DNA of 64,000 nt, taken from NCBI RefSeq assembly GCF_905220565.1, contig NC_059416.1, positions 7,626,001-7,690,000 on the forward strand, read 5' to 3'. Every line of letters begins with the position of its first letter. Position 1 is the stretch's first letter. The position numbers were made by a program, and so were the translations under genes. The notes under the pieces are model-generated. The model was given only the letters and a program-made list of their open reading frames with translations. It searched no databases and was not told the origin of the DNA. Positions 35,801 through 47,505 of this stretch are shown here, piece by piece. Source of the stretch: Melitaea cinxia (lineage: Eukaryota > Arthropoda > Insecta > Lepidoptera > Nymphalidae).

Positions 35801-38800
35801 ATTGTCAAACGATAATTACTTACCTACTATCGTCGAATTGAGATGATAAATAAAATATCTTGTAATGCTAAAAGTCGTATGTTAAGCATGGGCAAATTTA
35901 ATATTTCTTAAGACCTTGATACTAGTACCTTATGCAAATAATTCTAAAAGACGATGGAAAATTCGTCCTCATATAACGGAAACCTCTTAATACAATAAAT
36001 TGTTTCACGAAAATACTTATTAAAGAACAGTATGTGGAACATGTAAAAGAATCCTTGTAACCATTAATACAATTGTTTTTTGTAGACGAGAACATAAAAA
36101 AACATCACGACATATTAATCTCAGAAAATATTCCAATTTACTATAATTATCGTTCATCAAAAGGAAAAAGTATACGTACGAATTCTGGTAATGCTTTGAC
36201 AATATTCAAACACGATTCTTTTTCTTTTTGCAGGTTTGTAAGGTTATATATGAAATCGAATTGAAGCCAAAATTTTTGAAATCTCTCAATTCCTCTGTCG
36301 ATTGATAAATCGTAAGCCTTAAAGAAATTCAATGCTTTATCATTATCAATTTCAACACCCATTAATGTTGCTGTAACAAAAAAATATATTTGGTCTGCAC
36401 TTATGTTTAAACGACGATCTGCAAATTTTAACTGATTTTCGTTTTACAGCCTATATTCTTCTCCGATAATTATAATCAGTGAGAAAAAAAATTTAAAACT
36501 TCAGTTACGTAAAATAAAGAGGCTTCAAAAGCTAAAGAATTTCTACAGATCAGCACGATAGTACGAGATCTTTTAACTTGATTGAAGTATTAGATTAGAA
36601 GCCCAGGGAGGCCAGACTTTAGTCATTTCATAAAAGCTGAAAATTTCTTAGCGCATGCTCTCAACACCGATAGAAGCAATGGTCAAATATGAAGTTTAAC
36701 TCATGGTGGTATCTGCCGAAGCAACTATGGCTTAAACTTCATATTTAGCCAAGGCTTAAAATAATACATCCTCTAAGATAGAATGAAAAAAAAATTCTCG
36801 TTACTACGTTGCTATCATATACTTACTACTATTATACTCGTACATCGTAAATTACTAGAATAAACTTTACGAAAATTGTGTGTGTGCAATTAAAATACGG
36901 CAAAAGTGCAAATTCTGAAAAGTCGTAGGAAGGTGTTCTATCGACGATGACCACGATCTTGCGAAAAAGGTCGTAAGCCCCATGCAAAACGCTTCGTTTA
37001 CGCGTTTTGAGTATATGCAAGTGTAATGTATTCTATCTCATTCTCTCCGATACATTTATGTGTTTGTTGCTTTATCGTGGCGCGCTATTGTTTCATCAAG
37101 TTTCAAATCACAACGATTCTAAAGGAAATTCAGTCCAAAAATTAGGATCATCAAATAAAAAAATAAAAGTACATACAGCAAACAGTTTGTATTGCCTTTG
37201 CCTTGAAAAAAATTCCAGAGTCGAATTGACCATTTCCACATTCCTTTTCTAGCTCATTTACTAAGTTCCTGGCTTGAGTATTGAATATTGGTAAAAAACT
37301 GTCTATAATTTGTTGGTTGAACGTTGGCAATATTATTTTACGATGTCGCTTCCATATTGTTACTGAAACAACAATATTAATTTTATTTTCAAACTAATTT
37401 TTAATTGTAGAGTTTGTATAATATTTCTTATGTCATAGTCTACAATACTCTACATTCTTTAAGGACCTGTTACCTGTAGACCCTTGCTGGCAAAAAACGT
37501 CCGTAGCGTTAAAACAAGCGTAAGATTTTTACGTATAGTCTATGTATCGTGGCTATACAGTATCTAATGTACAGTCTACATGATAGCTGTTATTATTATT
37601 GCAGTTTGCTATTATTATTATATCATTTGATAATAATTATGTCATTCTATAATTATAATATATTTTTATAAATAAAATAAAGGTGTTAAGATAATTTTGT
37701 AAAGTAGTTTTTTATCGATAAAAAACATCACAATAAATATGTATATCCAAATAATTATTTTCTCTATACCTCGAATAGAACTTGAAATTGATATTTTATA
37801 ATAAGGAACTTCGTTCCTATGTGGTGACCCACGACTTCACGCGGTTTTTTGTAATTGTCTTACCGTCAGCAAAAATTAATCCTTCACCGACTAACTCCTT
37901 GCTCAGTTCCCCTAACATTGTATCCTTTTGTAGACAAGCATTTGAAACAAGATTGATATCGTCGGGATCTGTTAAAACTGAAATAAGATACAAATCACAA
38001 CTCAAATAAGCTACCTATAAGTACACTGTCAGTTTAAGTCTAACAAAATGAAAGAAAACTTTATTAACTATCAAGATTGAAAGTACTCTTTTTATATTAT
38101 TCCTGTACAAGTTTTATCTGATGTAGTTTTCGCGGGCTCGATTCCGACTTGAGGCACATAATATCTTCATTTATACAATTGTTTGTTTCTGGACTTGTTG
38201 CAACCAGAATACACAAAAGAAATTGTGTACTTAATTTTTTCGGTCATCTTTTTTTAGTATAAGATTTTAGATTAACATGGTTACTCAAAATGTCAAAATC
38301 TACCCGCAAATTTCAGTCTTTTTTTGTCTTTAAAATTTGATCAAGTATGATATGATTTATTCAATGTGACATTGATTTTCATTTAATTAATATAAATGTA
38401 CTAATTGTGTTATTATTATTGAATATTTATTTTTATGAAATTTTCGAATTTTTTAAGTTTGATTATTTAATTAATAAAATAAAAAAGAAGTCTTAGACAA
38501 CACATTATACTGTCGATTCCAGTTGTTATTAAAGACACCAGATAGTAATCCTTACTCCAGCAGTGAAATGACGTGGTGTATTAAGCTTCAACCCTTATCC
38601 TAAATAAAGGGTAAGTCTTCACTCAGTTGTGGGACGTTTCGGCTGATTTTAGTTCAGTACCTTTAGTTGGATAAGAATATGTGCAAAAATATTTGCAAAC
38701 AGATTGCTGTTGCAGTGGGACTTCTTACAGTTGTCGAAGGTCAAAGGGCTTTTACAATATCACTCACCATAAAACTTCTTGGTGCCGATCAAAAAGTACA

Positions 38801-39677
38801 AAGCGTGTCCATTTTGCAAACACTCTTGTGTTAAGTCTTTGAATTTGTCCCATAAATCTGTAGAATGTAATATTTAAACTAGGTAGGTAAATTTGCAATT
38901 GCATTAAAATCAGACATCCTTAACATCACCTTTTACCCAACTATTGACTGAAAAGTCCATTTGATTCTTCAATTTATTTTTAAATATAAGCCATTAAATT
39001 AGGCAGTAATTTAAGAGATTAAGGTTACGTTTCATCGGTTGTTGATGAGAGGGACTTCAAATATGGATTATTAAGTGTGAATCAAATCTTACTTTTCAGG
39101 TCTTGCTCAAATTTAAATGGCTCACAAGCATGCATAGCTTTCGAGTAAAACAGAATCCTCAAAATCGGAACAGTTAATAAAAAGGTATGAGCGACATATT
39201 GAAAATACACAGTCGAATTGAGGAAATATTTTTTTGAAGTCGGTTAAAAAAAACTTTTGACAAGAATAACTCTTACGTTCGAATTTCTCTAACATGTATT
39301 CAGCTACTATAGCTGCCCGAACAGACTTAGTTCTGTCAATAGTTAATAGTAAAAATGAAATAAATGTGAAAACTTTATTTTTATTTTTATTTTTTTGTAT
39401 TAAAAACTTCCGTGAGCCTTAAGGAATATAAAAAAAAAAAAAAATAGTCGAATTGGTCGAGCCATTCTCGTGTTATCCGAGATCCGATATATTTTTATTT
39501 ATATAGATGAATGGAAATGTAAGATATTCTTTACTTACGAATTGCATTTCCAAAAATCATATGAGCGTGTCCAATCAGCGGTAAAGCACCGGATGCTATT
39601 GGTGGTTCTCCACGTCGTCGCCTCGTTACCCAACACCAGTAGAGTAAAAGCGAAGTCAATAAAAGAAATATGAACAT
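32851..39677 (-). CDS. Cytochrome P450, CYP4 clan, CYP340-like (gene A), 10 exons, complete
   Basis: Exons 5' to 3': 39677-39539, 38857-38768, 37977-37864, 37362-37177, 36370-36180, 35452-35386, 34539-34362, 34240-34089, 33622-33446, 33011-32851. All are GT..AG, all phases close, total 1455 nt = 484 residues, a normal microsomal P450 length. The N terminus FIFLLLTSLLLYWCW is an ER membrane anchor, followed by a basic RRRR stretch and the P-rich hinge with PLIGHAHM. Catalytic landmarks: W118 of WKRHRK (C-helix WxxxR), I-helix AGTDTS (293-298), K-helix ESMR (351-354), PERW (405-408), and heme loop PFSIGKRNCIG with C430 as thiolate ligand. The C-terminal AMMFMKTMLSHLLRRY resembles CYP340 proteins as I know them. 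Expected role: NADPH-dependent monooxygenation at the ER, often of xenobiotics or plant compounds in this family; the substrate is unknown. A likely 3' splice site at 39699-39700 suggests a 5'UTR intron. Family name is from memory of motifs, not a search. Confidence 0.93.
34925..35105 (-). repeat. Diverged GTAAGCGATTACCG-family copy in a P450 gene A intron
   Basis: Landmarks TTGGTGAGTATCCTAGTCAG and GGCGGCAACGCGTTTGGGGT. The 60-residue frame at 34991 lies in it and is not a gene. Confidence 0.45.
35505..35755 (-). repeat. GTAAGCGATTACCG-family copy in a P450 gene A intron
   Basis: Landmarks CAAAATCTGGAGTAGCTCGA and GGGAAGTATCTCAACCTTAC, antisense to the 53122 copy. Confidence 0.5.
39100..39248 (+). 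repeat. AACCGACTTC-ended element, degenerate 3' part in P450 gene A intron 1
   Basis: Contains CTTTCGAGTAAAACAGAATC, CAGTCGAATTGAGG and the end TTTGAAGTCGGTTAAAAA. Confidence 0.55.
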
Positions 39678-39923
39678 TGTAATCTGTATCTGTATGTTCT
39701 GAAAATAGAATTTGAACGTAAATAAATAAAACAAAAAAAAATCCTGTATCACTTACAATTAAAATATAATCTCATTACGTAATTTATATGATATAAAAGT
39801 TTGTCGTGAGATTTAAGTAATCTACTTAGCTTGAAATGTATAAAAATTAAAATCAATTATTTAATTTAATTTATTTGCTTCAAAGTTGAGTTGCAAGATT
39901 TCACCCTATCAATCACATAATAA

Positions 39924-39953
39924 TAATAATAATAATAATAATATACTTTATTG
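39924..39953 (-). repeat. AAT microsatellite, probable LINE 3' tail
   Basis: The minus strand reads ...CAATAAAGTATATTATTATT with the ATT run, the form of a LINE or SINE 3' terminus; upstream sequence to ~40010 may belong to it. Confidence 0.5.
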
Positions 39954-40242
39954 CACATTTAAATCACATATGTACCATACATACTTACAAAATAATAAAA
40001 GCTTCAAAAACTAGTTTCAACACTATGAATAACCCAAAAATAAACAATTTTCCAAACCATCATACGTAGATTATTTCAAAAAAAAAAAAAATAATAATAA
40101 TAAGAAGAAGCCTATCGCCTGCAGATATTAATTGTTATTAACGAATAAATTCTCAACTGGTTACGCACAAAAAATATCGATAATGAAGTCGTATCGAGCA
40201 CATGTAACTTTAAAGCGGTAAAAGCTATAAAGTGTTTTTTTA

Positions 40243-40480
40243 TACAACTAGGTTGGCGAAAAAGCGCACGGGTCACCAGATGGTAAGCGATTACCGCAGC
40301 TTATAAACGCCTGCAATACTAGTACTATCAGTAGCATCGCAAACGTGTTACCGACTCTACCAACAATCCCCCAGGAGTTTTTGTCACCTTACTATCACAA
40401 GGAACACAAGCTGTGGTCTGCTGTAAGGTCAAGGTACTTTCCCAGTCAGGCTACTCCAAATTTTGAGCATGATATTTATA
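40243..40480 (+). repeat. GTAAGCGATTACCG-family interspersed repeat
   Basis: ACTAGGTTGGCGAAAAAGCG, ATGGTAAGCGATTACCGCAG, CCCCCAGGAG, and the end CAGTCAGGCTACTCCAAATT. Ends about 0.57 kb upstream of the P450 gene A start codon. Confidence 0.65.
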
Positions 40481-41387
40481 AAGTAACTTAGTAAATTCGA
40501 TACCAACTACCCATAAATTGTAACATAGTACTTTTAATAAATATCAATTAAATTAATAAATAAATGTATTTAGTACAGTGCACAACTCTAATTACAAATC
40601 TACAAAAAAAATATTATTAAAAAAAAAGTTCAGTCAATTTTAATTTTTTACTGAATTTTACTGTAATAATATTTAATAAGTCTATGCTTTAGTAACTACT
40701 CTAGTTACAATACTCTATTTCAACAAGTTCATTTAGTATTTAATTTATATGTTCTTACTAAATACATAACAATAATTTTATAAAACTATATATTACCGAT
40801 ATTCTGATCATGGGCTTGCATAACGTTGAAACTATTGAATGTATTTAAACGAAACAGTACGATTTTAGTTTATACGAGTACTATCAGCCACCACATCACA
40901 CAGGGTACTTCTTGTCCCGAAATTCGGCCCGTTTTCCACGGGAGACAAGATGAAGGCATAAATTTCAAAATTAAAACTAACTTTATTCAAAAAGGCTTCA
41001 AAAGCACATTCTCGTCTATCCCACCCACCGTCGATAGTTGGAAAAATAAATTCTGCAAAAAGAATCGACAAGTAATTCAAATATAAAATTGGTAATACCT
41101 TGCATGAAATACAGCGTCACTTTATTCACACATATTTATTATAATTTCTTACTTATTTGTGTTTTAACTTTTATTACAATATTTTAGCTTTCTGTGGAGG
41201 TTGAAGACATCGTAAGCGATGTGATCGTAAGTATACTAGAGGCCGAAATGACGACGAGTTTTAAAGTATTATAGACCGTGAAAGTTTAAAAATTTATAAA
41301 GATTTTATGCGTAAAAATTTTATATGAATATTTTTTATAAAAAATATTTTTGTAATTTTTTTGAGTAATGCGAGATATTTACAAACA

Positions 41388-41984
41388 TAATTGTGTTTGT
41401 TCGAAAACGAGAAAAGAACCGACATCAATTACATCGACAACTAATACAACGTAAGTAGATAAAAAATAGTCAAGTAATTACGCGTTATCAAAGTTTACTC
41501 AAAAAGTAGTCATCAGATCTCAATCCAATTTAAATTGTATCACAAGACAAGCCTTCGACTAAAACAAGTATCATCAAAACTACAGCTACGTTATAGTAGA
41601 TATGGCCATGTAACATGTTTAAGTAGTTTGACCGGATTCCGATAGATGGCGACGCGACAAAAGATTACTCAAAAACACTTATTATATCTCAATCTTATTT
41701 AAAGGGGAAACATCGGTAGACCCAGTAAAAAGTTATGAAGCATAAATACAACGTAGGGTGACGAAAAACAGTCAAGTAAATAGGTACGCATTATTAGATA
41801 TAATTCAAGAAGTAGTTGTCAGATAACGAAAAAATTTAAATGGGACCACATGACAAGCGCCACCTTTCGATTAAAAAAAGAATCATCGAAATCGGTCCCA
41901 CCCAGTCAAAAGGTCTGATTTAACATATATAAAAAAATACAGTCGAATTGAGTACCTCCTCCTTTATTGAAGTCGGCTAAAAAA
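41388..41984 (+). repeat. AACCGACTTC-ended element, copy 5 (diverged)
   Basis: Starts ATAATTGTGTTTGTTCG and ends TTGAAGTCGGCTAAAAAA. More substitutions than copies 3 and 4, with an altered middle section. Confidence 0.65.
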
Positions 41985-42177
41985 GGGTCGGACGTCACGA
42001 TAAGACTATCGACAAGTACCTATCAATATAAAATCGTAAAAAATAATGTGCTTCTTCATTTCACGTGACTTTGACAAAAACACCTTTGCACTGAATAAAT
42101 GACATAAACATAATTATTGTTTATTCATTTGTTTTAATTGCTTCCAATTGTCCCAAGTTATTTGCTCTCTTACACAG

Positions 42178-43360
42178 AATACAATACAATACAATACTCT
42201 TTATTGTACACAACAACAATCAACACAATAACATATTACAAATAGAAAACAGTGTACAAAGGCGTTATTATCGCTAGAGGAGCGATCTCTTCCAGACAAC
42301 TTTTGGGCATATAGGACATAGTGTAGTGAAAGCGGTAGGGAAGTGTACACAGAGAAGTGACAATTAGTGTCACCGTCGGTATGCCGTAACTGATTACGGT
42401 GTTGTTATAAACGACTGGTGGTATAAGTGACCAATCTATTCCCACACACAAGTTTAGGACTACCGATAATAATGACTTGACATTTTGAGGGATTAATGTT
42501 TAATCCGTAGGAGTTACTCCATCTATATAGGTTCTTCAAGTCATTATTTAAATTGTTTATTAATGTAAGTAAATGTGTCAACTTAGCGTGAGAATAAATT
42601 TGAAGATCATCGGCATACAAGTGGTAGAGAGACGATATGTGGAGAGTTATTGAATTTATGAAGATCGAAAATAAGAGCGGAGACAACACGCTACCTTGCG
42701 AAACGCCAGCATTAACGTTAGACTAGTCTGAATAAGAATCCTGGACACGAACGCGCTGCCAACGAGCAAACAAGTAACTATGAAACCAATCAATTGCTGA
42801 TGGAGATATGTTAAGTGAGCACAAGACAGCCAGAAGTAAATCAAAATCCACCGCGTTAAACGCATTGCTAAAGTCCAGCAAGGTCAACACGGTGAGATTC
42901 TGACCGTCCATTGTCCGCATAATGTCATCAGTGATTTTCACAAGGGCCGTAGCCGTACCTTTATGTACCGTACCGTACGTGTGCCGTATGACCTTTACGG
43001 AAACCAGACTGATAAGGATTTAGGAGATCATTGGAAGAAATAAATAAAGTTAGGTGTTGATGGACAAGATGCTCTAAAACTTTGGACATTAAAGGGAGAA
43101 TGGCTATTGGGCAAAGATCGGAAAACGTAGAGGAATTAGGTTTTTTAGGTAGGTGAATAATTTGAGCGTCTTTCCAGCTAGTAGGAAATGTATTGGAACT
43201 TAGGGATTCGTTGAAAATATGGGTTATGACAGGAAGGACTGAGTCTATTATAGGAATGATCATATTACAGCTGATGTTATCGAAGCCCACTGCATTAGAA
43301 CTAGATAAAAGTTTTTATTATTTTATCAATGCAAGTAGGTAATTGTAGTGTTAACGAATT
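42178..43360 (-). pseudogene. Decayed LINE reverse-transcriptase fragment (Jockey/I-like)
   Basis: Three minus-strand pieces in different frames form one broken reverse transcriptase. 42961-43360 gives GFDNISCNMI, FPTSWKDAQIIHLPKK, PLMSKVLEHLV and NPYQSGFRKGHT. 42723-42941 gives LTVLTLLDFSNAFNAVDFDL and FHSYL. 42405-42689 gives LSPLLFSIFI, HLYADDLQIY and INPSKCQ. The catalytic YADD survives, but at least two frameshifts separate the blocks. The 3' end at ~42178-42217 has an ACAATAAAGAG-like end and a CAATA tandem tail. It belongs to a different LINE lineage from the 47.4-51.8 kb element. It is 5'-truncated and inactive. Confidence 0.85.
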
Positions 43361-43878
43361 TTTTTTGACTCAATTACAAAAGCTAACTTATTACGACATA
43401 GTATCTAAATACATTTTAATACGAAATAGATGCAGTCTCGTTGCCTTCGTCAATTAAATAATTTTCTATTGTGTATTATTGTACATCGTGTAAAATCAAT
43501 AACATCGTAGAACATGTTGATCACGACGATCGTTTTATCTTATTGGTGTTTGTGATATTGTTGTGGCGATATCTATCACGTGAAATATGAACGACTACGA
43601 ACTACGTTATTAGAGAAAAACTGACGTATGCTACATCGCGCTGTCAGAGTTTTAAAAGTAATTAAGTATATATACAAGAAGCCGACAACAACTGTCGGGG
43701 CACAGTAGCCCGCCAGACACAACACCCGTCTGGTTGGAGGATCCTCCCTTTTCTTCACACTACCAAATTGTGTTTAGTAATACGTCATAGTTCTTAAAAT
43801 TGATAAGAAAAAATTAAGTATGTAAACATTAAGTATAATGACGTGAACTGTATCGCGATGACAAGCCTAGTTTTGTTA

Positions 43879-44308
43879 TCTATACTAATATTATAAAGAG
43901 GTAAAGTTTAAAACTTTGTTTGTATGTAGGGGGTAATCTTCGCAAATACTGATCCGATCATGAAAATTCTTTCACTAACAGAAAGCTACACTATTCAGGA
44001 GTGACATAGGCTATATTTTATTGTAATTGAACAAAAAAATCAGTAAATAAGAAAAAGATTGAAATATAATATCAAAATGGTAAATAAACTAATGCCATCT
44101 ATCACTATTAGAAAACAATTTATTACTCTTTCGACGTTATTAATTTAGTTTTATTTTAGTCTATCAACGACGTTTTCTCGATTTTTGATAGGTGGCGTTG
44201 GAGCAACATATTATTTATTAAAGTGCTATAAAATTTGTTCTTTAAAGTATGTTATTTGGTTATTATAATAATAATTAACGCCCAACGAAGTGGGCACGGG
44301 TCGGCTAG
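43879..44308 (+). mobile_element. Non-autonomous Helitron-like element, abutting the next one
   Basis: A|TCTATACTAATATTATAAAG start and GTGGGCACGGGTCGGCTAG end. 430 bp without ORF. Its last base directly precedes the TC start of the next Helitron. Confidence 0.65.
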
Positions 44309-45202
44309 TCTTATATATAAAATTCTCGTGTCACAATGTTTGTTACCGTACTCCTCCGAAACGGCTGGACCGATTTTTATGAAATTTTGTGTGCATATCG
44401 AGTAGATCTGAGAATCGGTTATAATCGCCGCACAATACTAGATTTAACATTCCTCAAAAAGCTGATATCGGGACAGATTGCATGCGGTGAATTGCTTGAT
44501 AAAATAAATTTTAAAATCCCGTACAGATATCCACGAAAGCCCATTATTAACATACTTGTTGAACATGTAGGTAGAACAAATGCTCTTAAACATTCTCCAT
44601 TATCAAGGATGTGTTCTGAGTACAATCGATTTTCCGCGTCAATTAAAGACTTTGATATCTTTCATGATTCAGGGACAAGTCTAAAAAAAAAACTTACCGC
44701 ACATTTCTGCTCATAAATATAATGTTTAATTTGATATTTATACTATTCTTTTTTTTTAATTGTTATACTTCTGCTATATTTTTATGATTTGCTGCAACTC
44801 TAAAATTGTTATTTAATGTCTTCTAAGGCGAGTGATGTATGCACCTGTAACTGGCATGCATACCGGACTATGTACATGAACGTGATATTGTAATGTTTAG
44901 TATGTTATGCTGTTGGTGTATCAGTAAATAAATAAATAAATAAATCGGTCAACATCATAGTATCGTCATATCGTCATAGTTTCATACCAGTAAGTTATAA
45001 AGGGAGAAGAAACGATAAAATGGCGGGGGCAGATTGGGCAGGGGCGTCGGTGCGGCTCACTGAGCGTGCCCCGCTCCGCGCCCCCTCCCGAGGAAAAAGG
45101 TCGCAGAAGAATTAAAAGAAGGGGAATTCAAGATATCGGATATCTGGGGGATTAAGGGGTTAATAATATATTTGGCCAAACAACGTCTGCGGGGTCAGCT
45201 AG
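44309..45202 (+). mobile_element. Helitron-like element interrupted by a LINE
   Basis: Starts TCTTATATATAAAATTCTCG, ends GGGGTCAGCTAG|T. Same family as 1421-1732. A 523-bp LINE insertion plus 7-bp duplication occupies 44420-44949. The interior after the insertion includes a GC-rich stretch at ~45020-45110. Confidence 0.7.
44420..44942 (+). pseudogene. 5'-truncated LINE (ORF2 C-terminus, 3'UTR, AAAT tail) nested in a Helitron
   Basis: The coding part (44420-44716) reads RRTILDLTFLKKLISGQIACG and ends KKKLTAHFCS-stop. It is equivalent to the last ~100 residues of the reverse-transcriptase ORF at 47.5 kb. A ~200-base 3'UTR and an AAAT tandem tail (44923-44942) follow. A 7-base target-site duplication AATCGGT lies at 44413-44419 and 44943-44949. 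Removing the insert rejoins the surrounding Helitron sequence exactly as in the related copy at 1421-1732. The apparent 126-residue ORF starting at 44336 is a chimera of Helitron and LINE, not a gene. Confidence 0.85.
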
Positions 45203-45221
45203 TAATTTTATAAATAAATTA

Positions 45222-45300
45222 ATAAACGCTTCACACTCAACGGCCCCCAGTAGAATTTTCTCCGATGTCGTGAGTGTGGAAGCACACAATACACAAGCAA
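45222..45300 (-). mobile_element. SINE 3' fragment (same family as 57436-57680)
   Basis: CACACTCAACGGCCCCCAGT and the following bases are the reverse complement of the SINE tail at 57600-57660. Confidence 0.5.
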
Positions 45301-45679
45301 TTTTTGACGTAAAGTCTCCCTTCGGGATCATTTTATTAAGTTAGATATACTTAGAACTGCGTCGCAGACCGCAGTGCACTTTTTACAATATTATTTATCT
45401 TTACATAAAATATAATATTAATGTATCTGTTACTTTGACATACATAGTAATGAAAGCAAAGAAACAGAAGAAGAAATTACAAAATGTAACTCTCAAGGTT
45501 CCGATTGCGCAAAATAAACACTTCCTTTCTATGGTATTCGCTAACGATTTTACAATTGATAGAAAGTATATTTAAAGTTCATATTATTAAAGGCTGCAGC
45601 ATAATTTTTGGTTCAATGTTCTTTATAATTAAATAAATGTTGTCATTACAAAGTAAGTTTAAGATAAAATATAATTGTA

Positions 45680-45905
45680 TCCATACACACTTATATCACT
45701 TATATGTACCTACATATATCTGTAGTGATTTTGGAGATCAGATAATTCTTAAGATTGTTTTTAAAAGTGGACAGCGATGACTTTTCTTGAATTAATATTG
45801 GGAGATAATTCCAAGCAGTTTAATTATATATAGTGATATTTATTTATAAATAAGTTTGAACGATTTTATTTTTGTGTTACCCACACATCAGGAAATTCTA
45901 AAAAT
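45680..45905 (-). pseudogene. Small LINE 3' fragment
   Basis: Minus strand reads WNYLPILIQEKSSLSTFKNN, then LKNYLIS, the typical C-terminal end of CR1/Jockey-group ORF2 proteins. No ends or duplication were identified. A ~45-base stretch at 45858-45905 recurs almost exactly at 60524-60568 inside an intron of P450 gene B. Confidence 0.5.
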
Positions 45906-45984
45906 GTTTTTCGGTCTAAGCGGCCGTAAAATCTAATATATAAAATCATCATATCAAGGATTTCGATTTATCGAGTACATCGTT

Positions 45985-46070
45985 CAATAGCTTAATTGGC
46001 TAGAGTACCGACACGATCAGTCGGAAATGCAGGTTCGATCCCCGCTGGTCGGTGGCCGCTGGTGGGGAAC
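45985..46070 (+). mobile_element. tRNA-like SINE head
   Basis: ATAGCTTAATTGGCTAGAG (A box) and CAGGTTCGATCCCCGC (B box). A third SINE type in the window; its tail is not clearly defined. Confidence 0.5.
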
Positions 46071-46188
46071 GGTCGATTTTTGATATGATATTTAAAAAAA
46101 TGTTTATAAATAAGTTATTCTCAAGTTGCACTACTTTCTAAAGCAATATTAGAATTTCATAAAAAATAAAGAAACGAAAATATTAAAG

Positions 46189-46362
46189 TCCCTACTAACA
46201 TTATTAATGTGAATGTAAGTTTGTTTTTACGCTTTCCCGCGAAAACTACTTAACCGATCATCATGAAACTTTGTACACATATTCTTGGAGGTATTAGAAG
46301 TAACATAGGCTACTTTTTATTTAAAAAAAAACAACACGAGCGAAGCTGCGGGTAAAATCTAG
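46189..46362 (+). mobile_element. Short Helitron-like element
   Basis: Starts TCCCTACTAACATTATTAAT and ends CGAAGCTGCGGG...CTAG|T. It contains GTACACATATTCTTGGAGG, a segment I recognise from lepidopteran repeats. The 5' flank is G rather than the expected A. Confidence 0.55.
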
Positions 46363-47398
46363 TAATATTATAATTCTAAAAGTCTTATTATATGCAACTT
46401 CTCCAAAATAAAACATATATACATAAAACAGTTACCTGATGTTATTTCCAGATTACACAACGCTGTTGAGTAAATGGTTGAATTGAAATCTTGAAATAGA
46501 CAATCATTTGACTTAAGAGGTGATCGTGGCTGGACTGAGTTGGAAGGAGCCTGCGGTTCGGCAATGTGGGTCTTGTGACGCAGCTTTCGACCAGGGCCGC
46601 ATTAATTCGTTTATTTTGGGTATAAAAATAGAATTTTCATGATTTAATAAGGCATAATTAATAATTTTTAAAGTTCGTAGTAATATTAGTTAATATTTAG
46701 CTGAAACCGTTTCAGAATGTAGACTCTGCTGAGCAGAATAGGCAAGGAACTTCACAATTTCTTCTTAAAAAAACTCAATAATTACAAACATGCCTCTCTT
46801 GAAATACCACCACCCTACCACTAAACCTACACATCTTTATCATCAATACATACATATAATAAAAATTTAAATGCAACATGTTTGTGCACGCTAATCTCAG
46901 AAACGGTTTATTCGATTTAGATTTGCTTTTCATTAATATATTGTGGTAAGGCCACTTAACATTTAGTGTTTGTTTCATGTCAATCGGTTAATAAAATAAA
47001 TAAAAAAGTTGTGCCAATTTAAATAATCACGTTGAACACGTAAATACCCAAACGACAGTGTTTATATGTATAAGCCAAAATGAACCAAAGGATATATCGA
47101 ACAATGCTGTCTACATTCACTATTCCACGCGGACAAAGTCGTGAGCACAGCTAGTCATTAATATAATTTAGAAGTGAAAAAGAATTGCTTCAGCTATTAA
47201 ATACTTTTAATATAAACTTTAAATTTATTTTCAGGCAGTAGTAAGCCCTTGTGGAAATTTGTTATACTCGAATACCATAAACTGATGATATGGCCATTCA
47301 CCATAGAGATGCCGCCGTCATTGAGAATGTGCTCGAAATGTTGGAAAATGTAGTGGTGTGAAGACATCTTAATATTGTAAGTATAAATTGTGCGTAGA
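46363..47398. other. Gene-free spacer
   Basis: A GC-richer patch at 46500-46610 (TGGAAGGAGCCTGCGGTTCG) is unidentified; the rest is AT-rich with a 67-codon minus-strand frame of no recognised family. Confidence 0.35.
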
Positions 47399-47405
47399 TA
47401 AAATT

Positions 47406-47436
<31 letters not shown>

Positions 47437-47505
47437 TAAGGGATGATAATAATAATAGTGAAGATTATGTAAATATTTATGAAATATATGTAAATTATAT
47501 ATATT

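Larger units (their letters stand above)
39699..42177. other. Upstream region of P450 gene A
   Basis: Probable 5'UTR intron and promoter, then repeats. 40826-41086 is open on both strands, but neither product resembles a known family. No clear TATA or initiator could be assigned. Confidence 0.35.

Noticed and set aside
20637..39677. FAHD2 and P450 gene A as a co-regulated pathway cluster
   Set aside because: They are only neighbours on one strand, with 2.3 kb of repeats between; no shared regulatory motif was seen.
40826..41086. Region open on both strands upstream of P450 gene A
   Set aside because: Neither 71-86-residue product resembles a P450 exon or another known family; no splice-site support.
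44336..44716. 126-residue plus-strand ORF as a host gene
   Set aside because: Its first ~28 codons are Helitron sequence and the rest is the truncated LINE ORF2 C-terminus.
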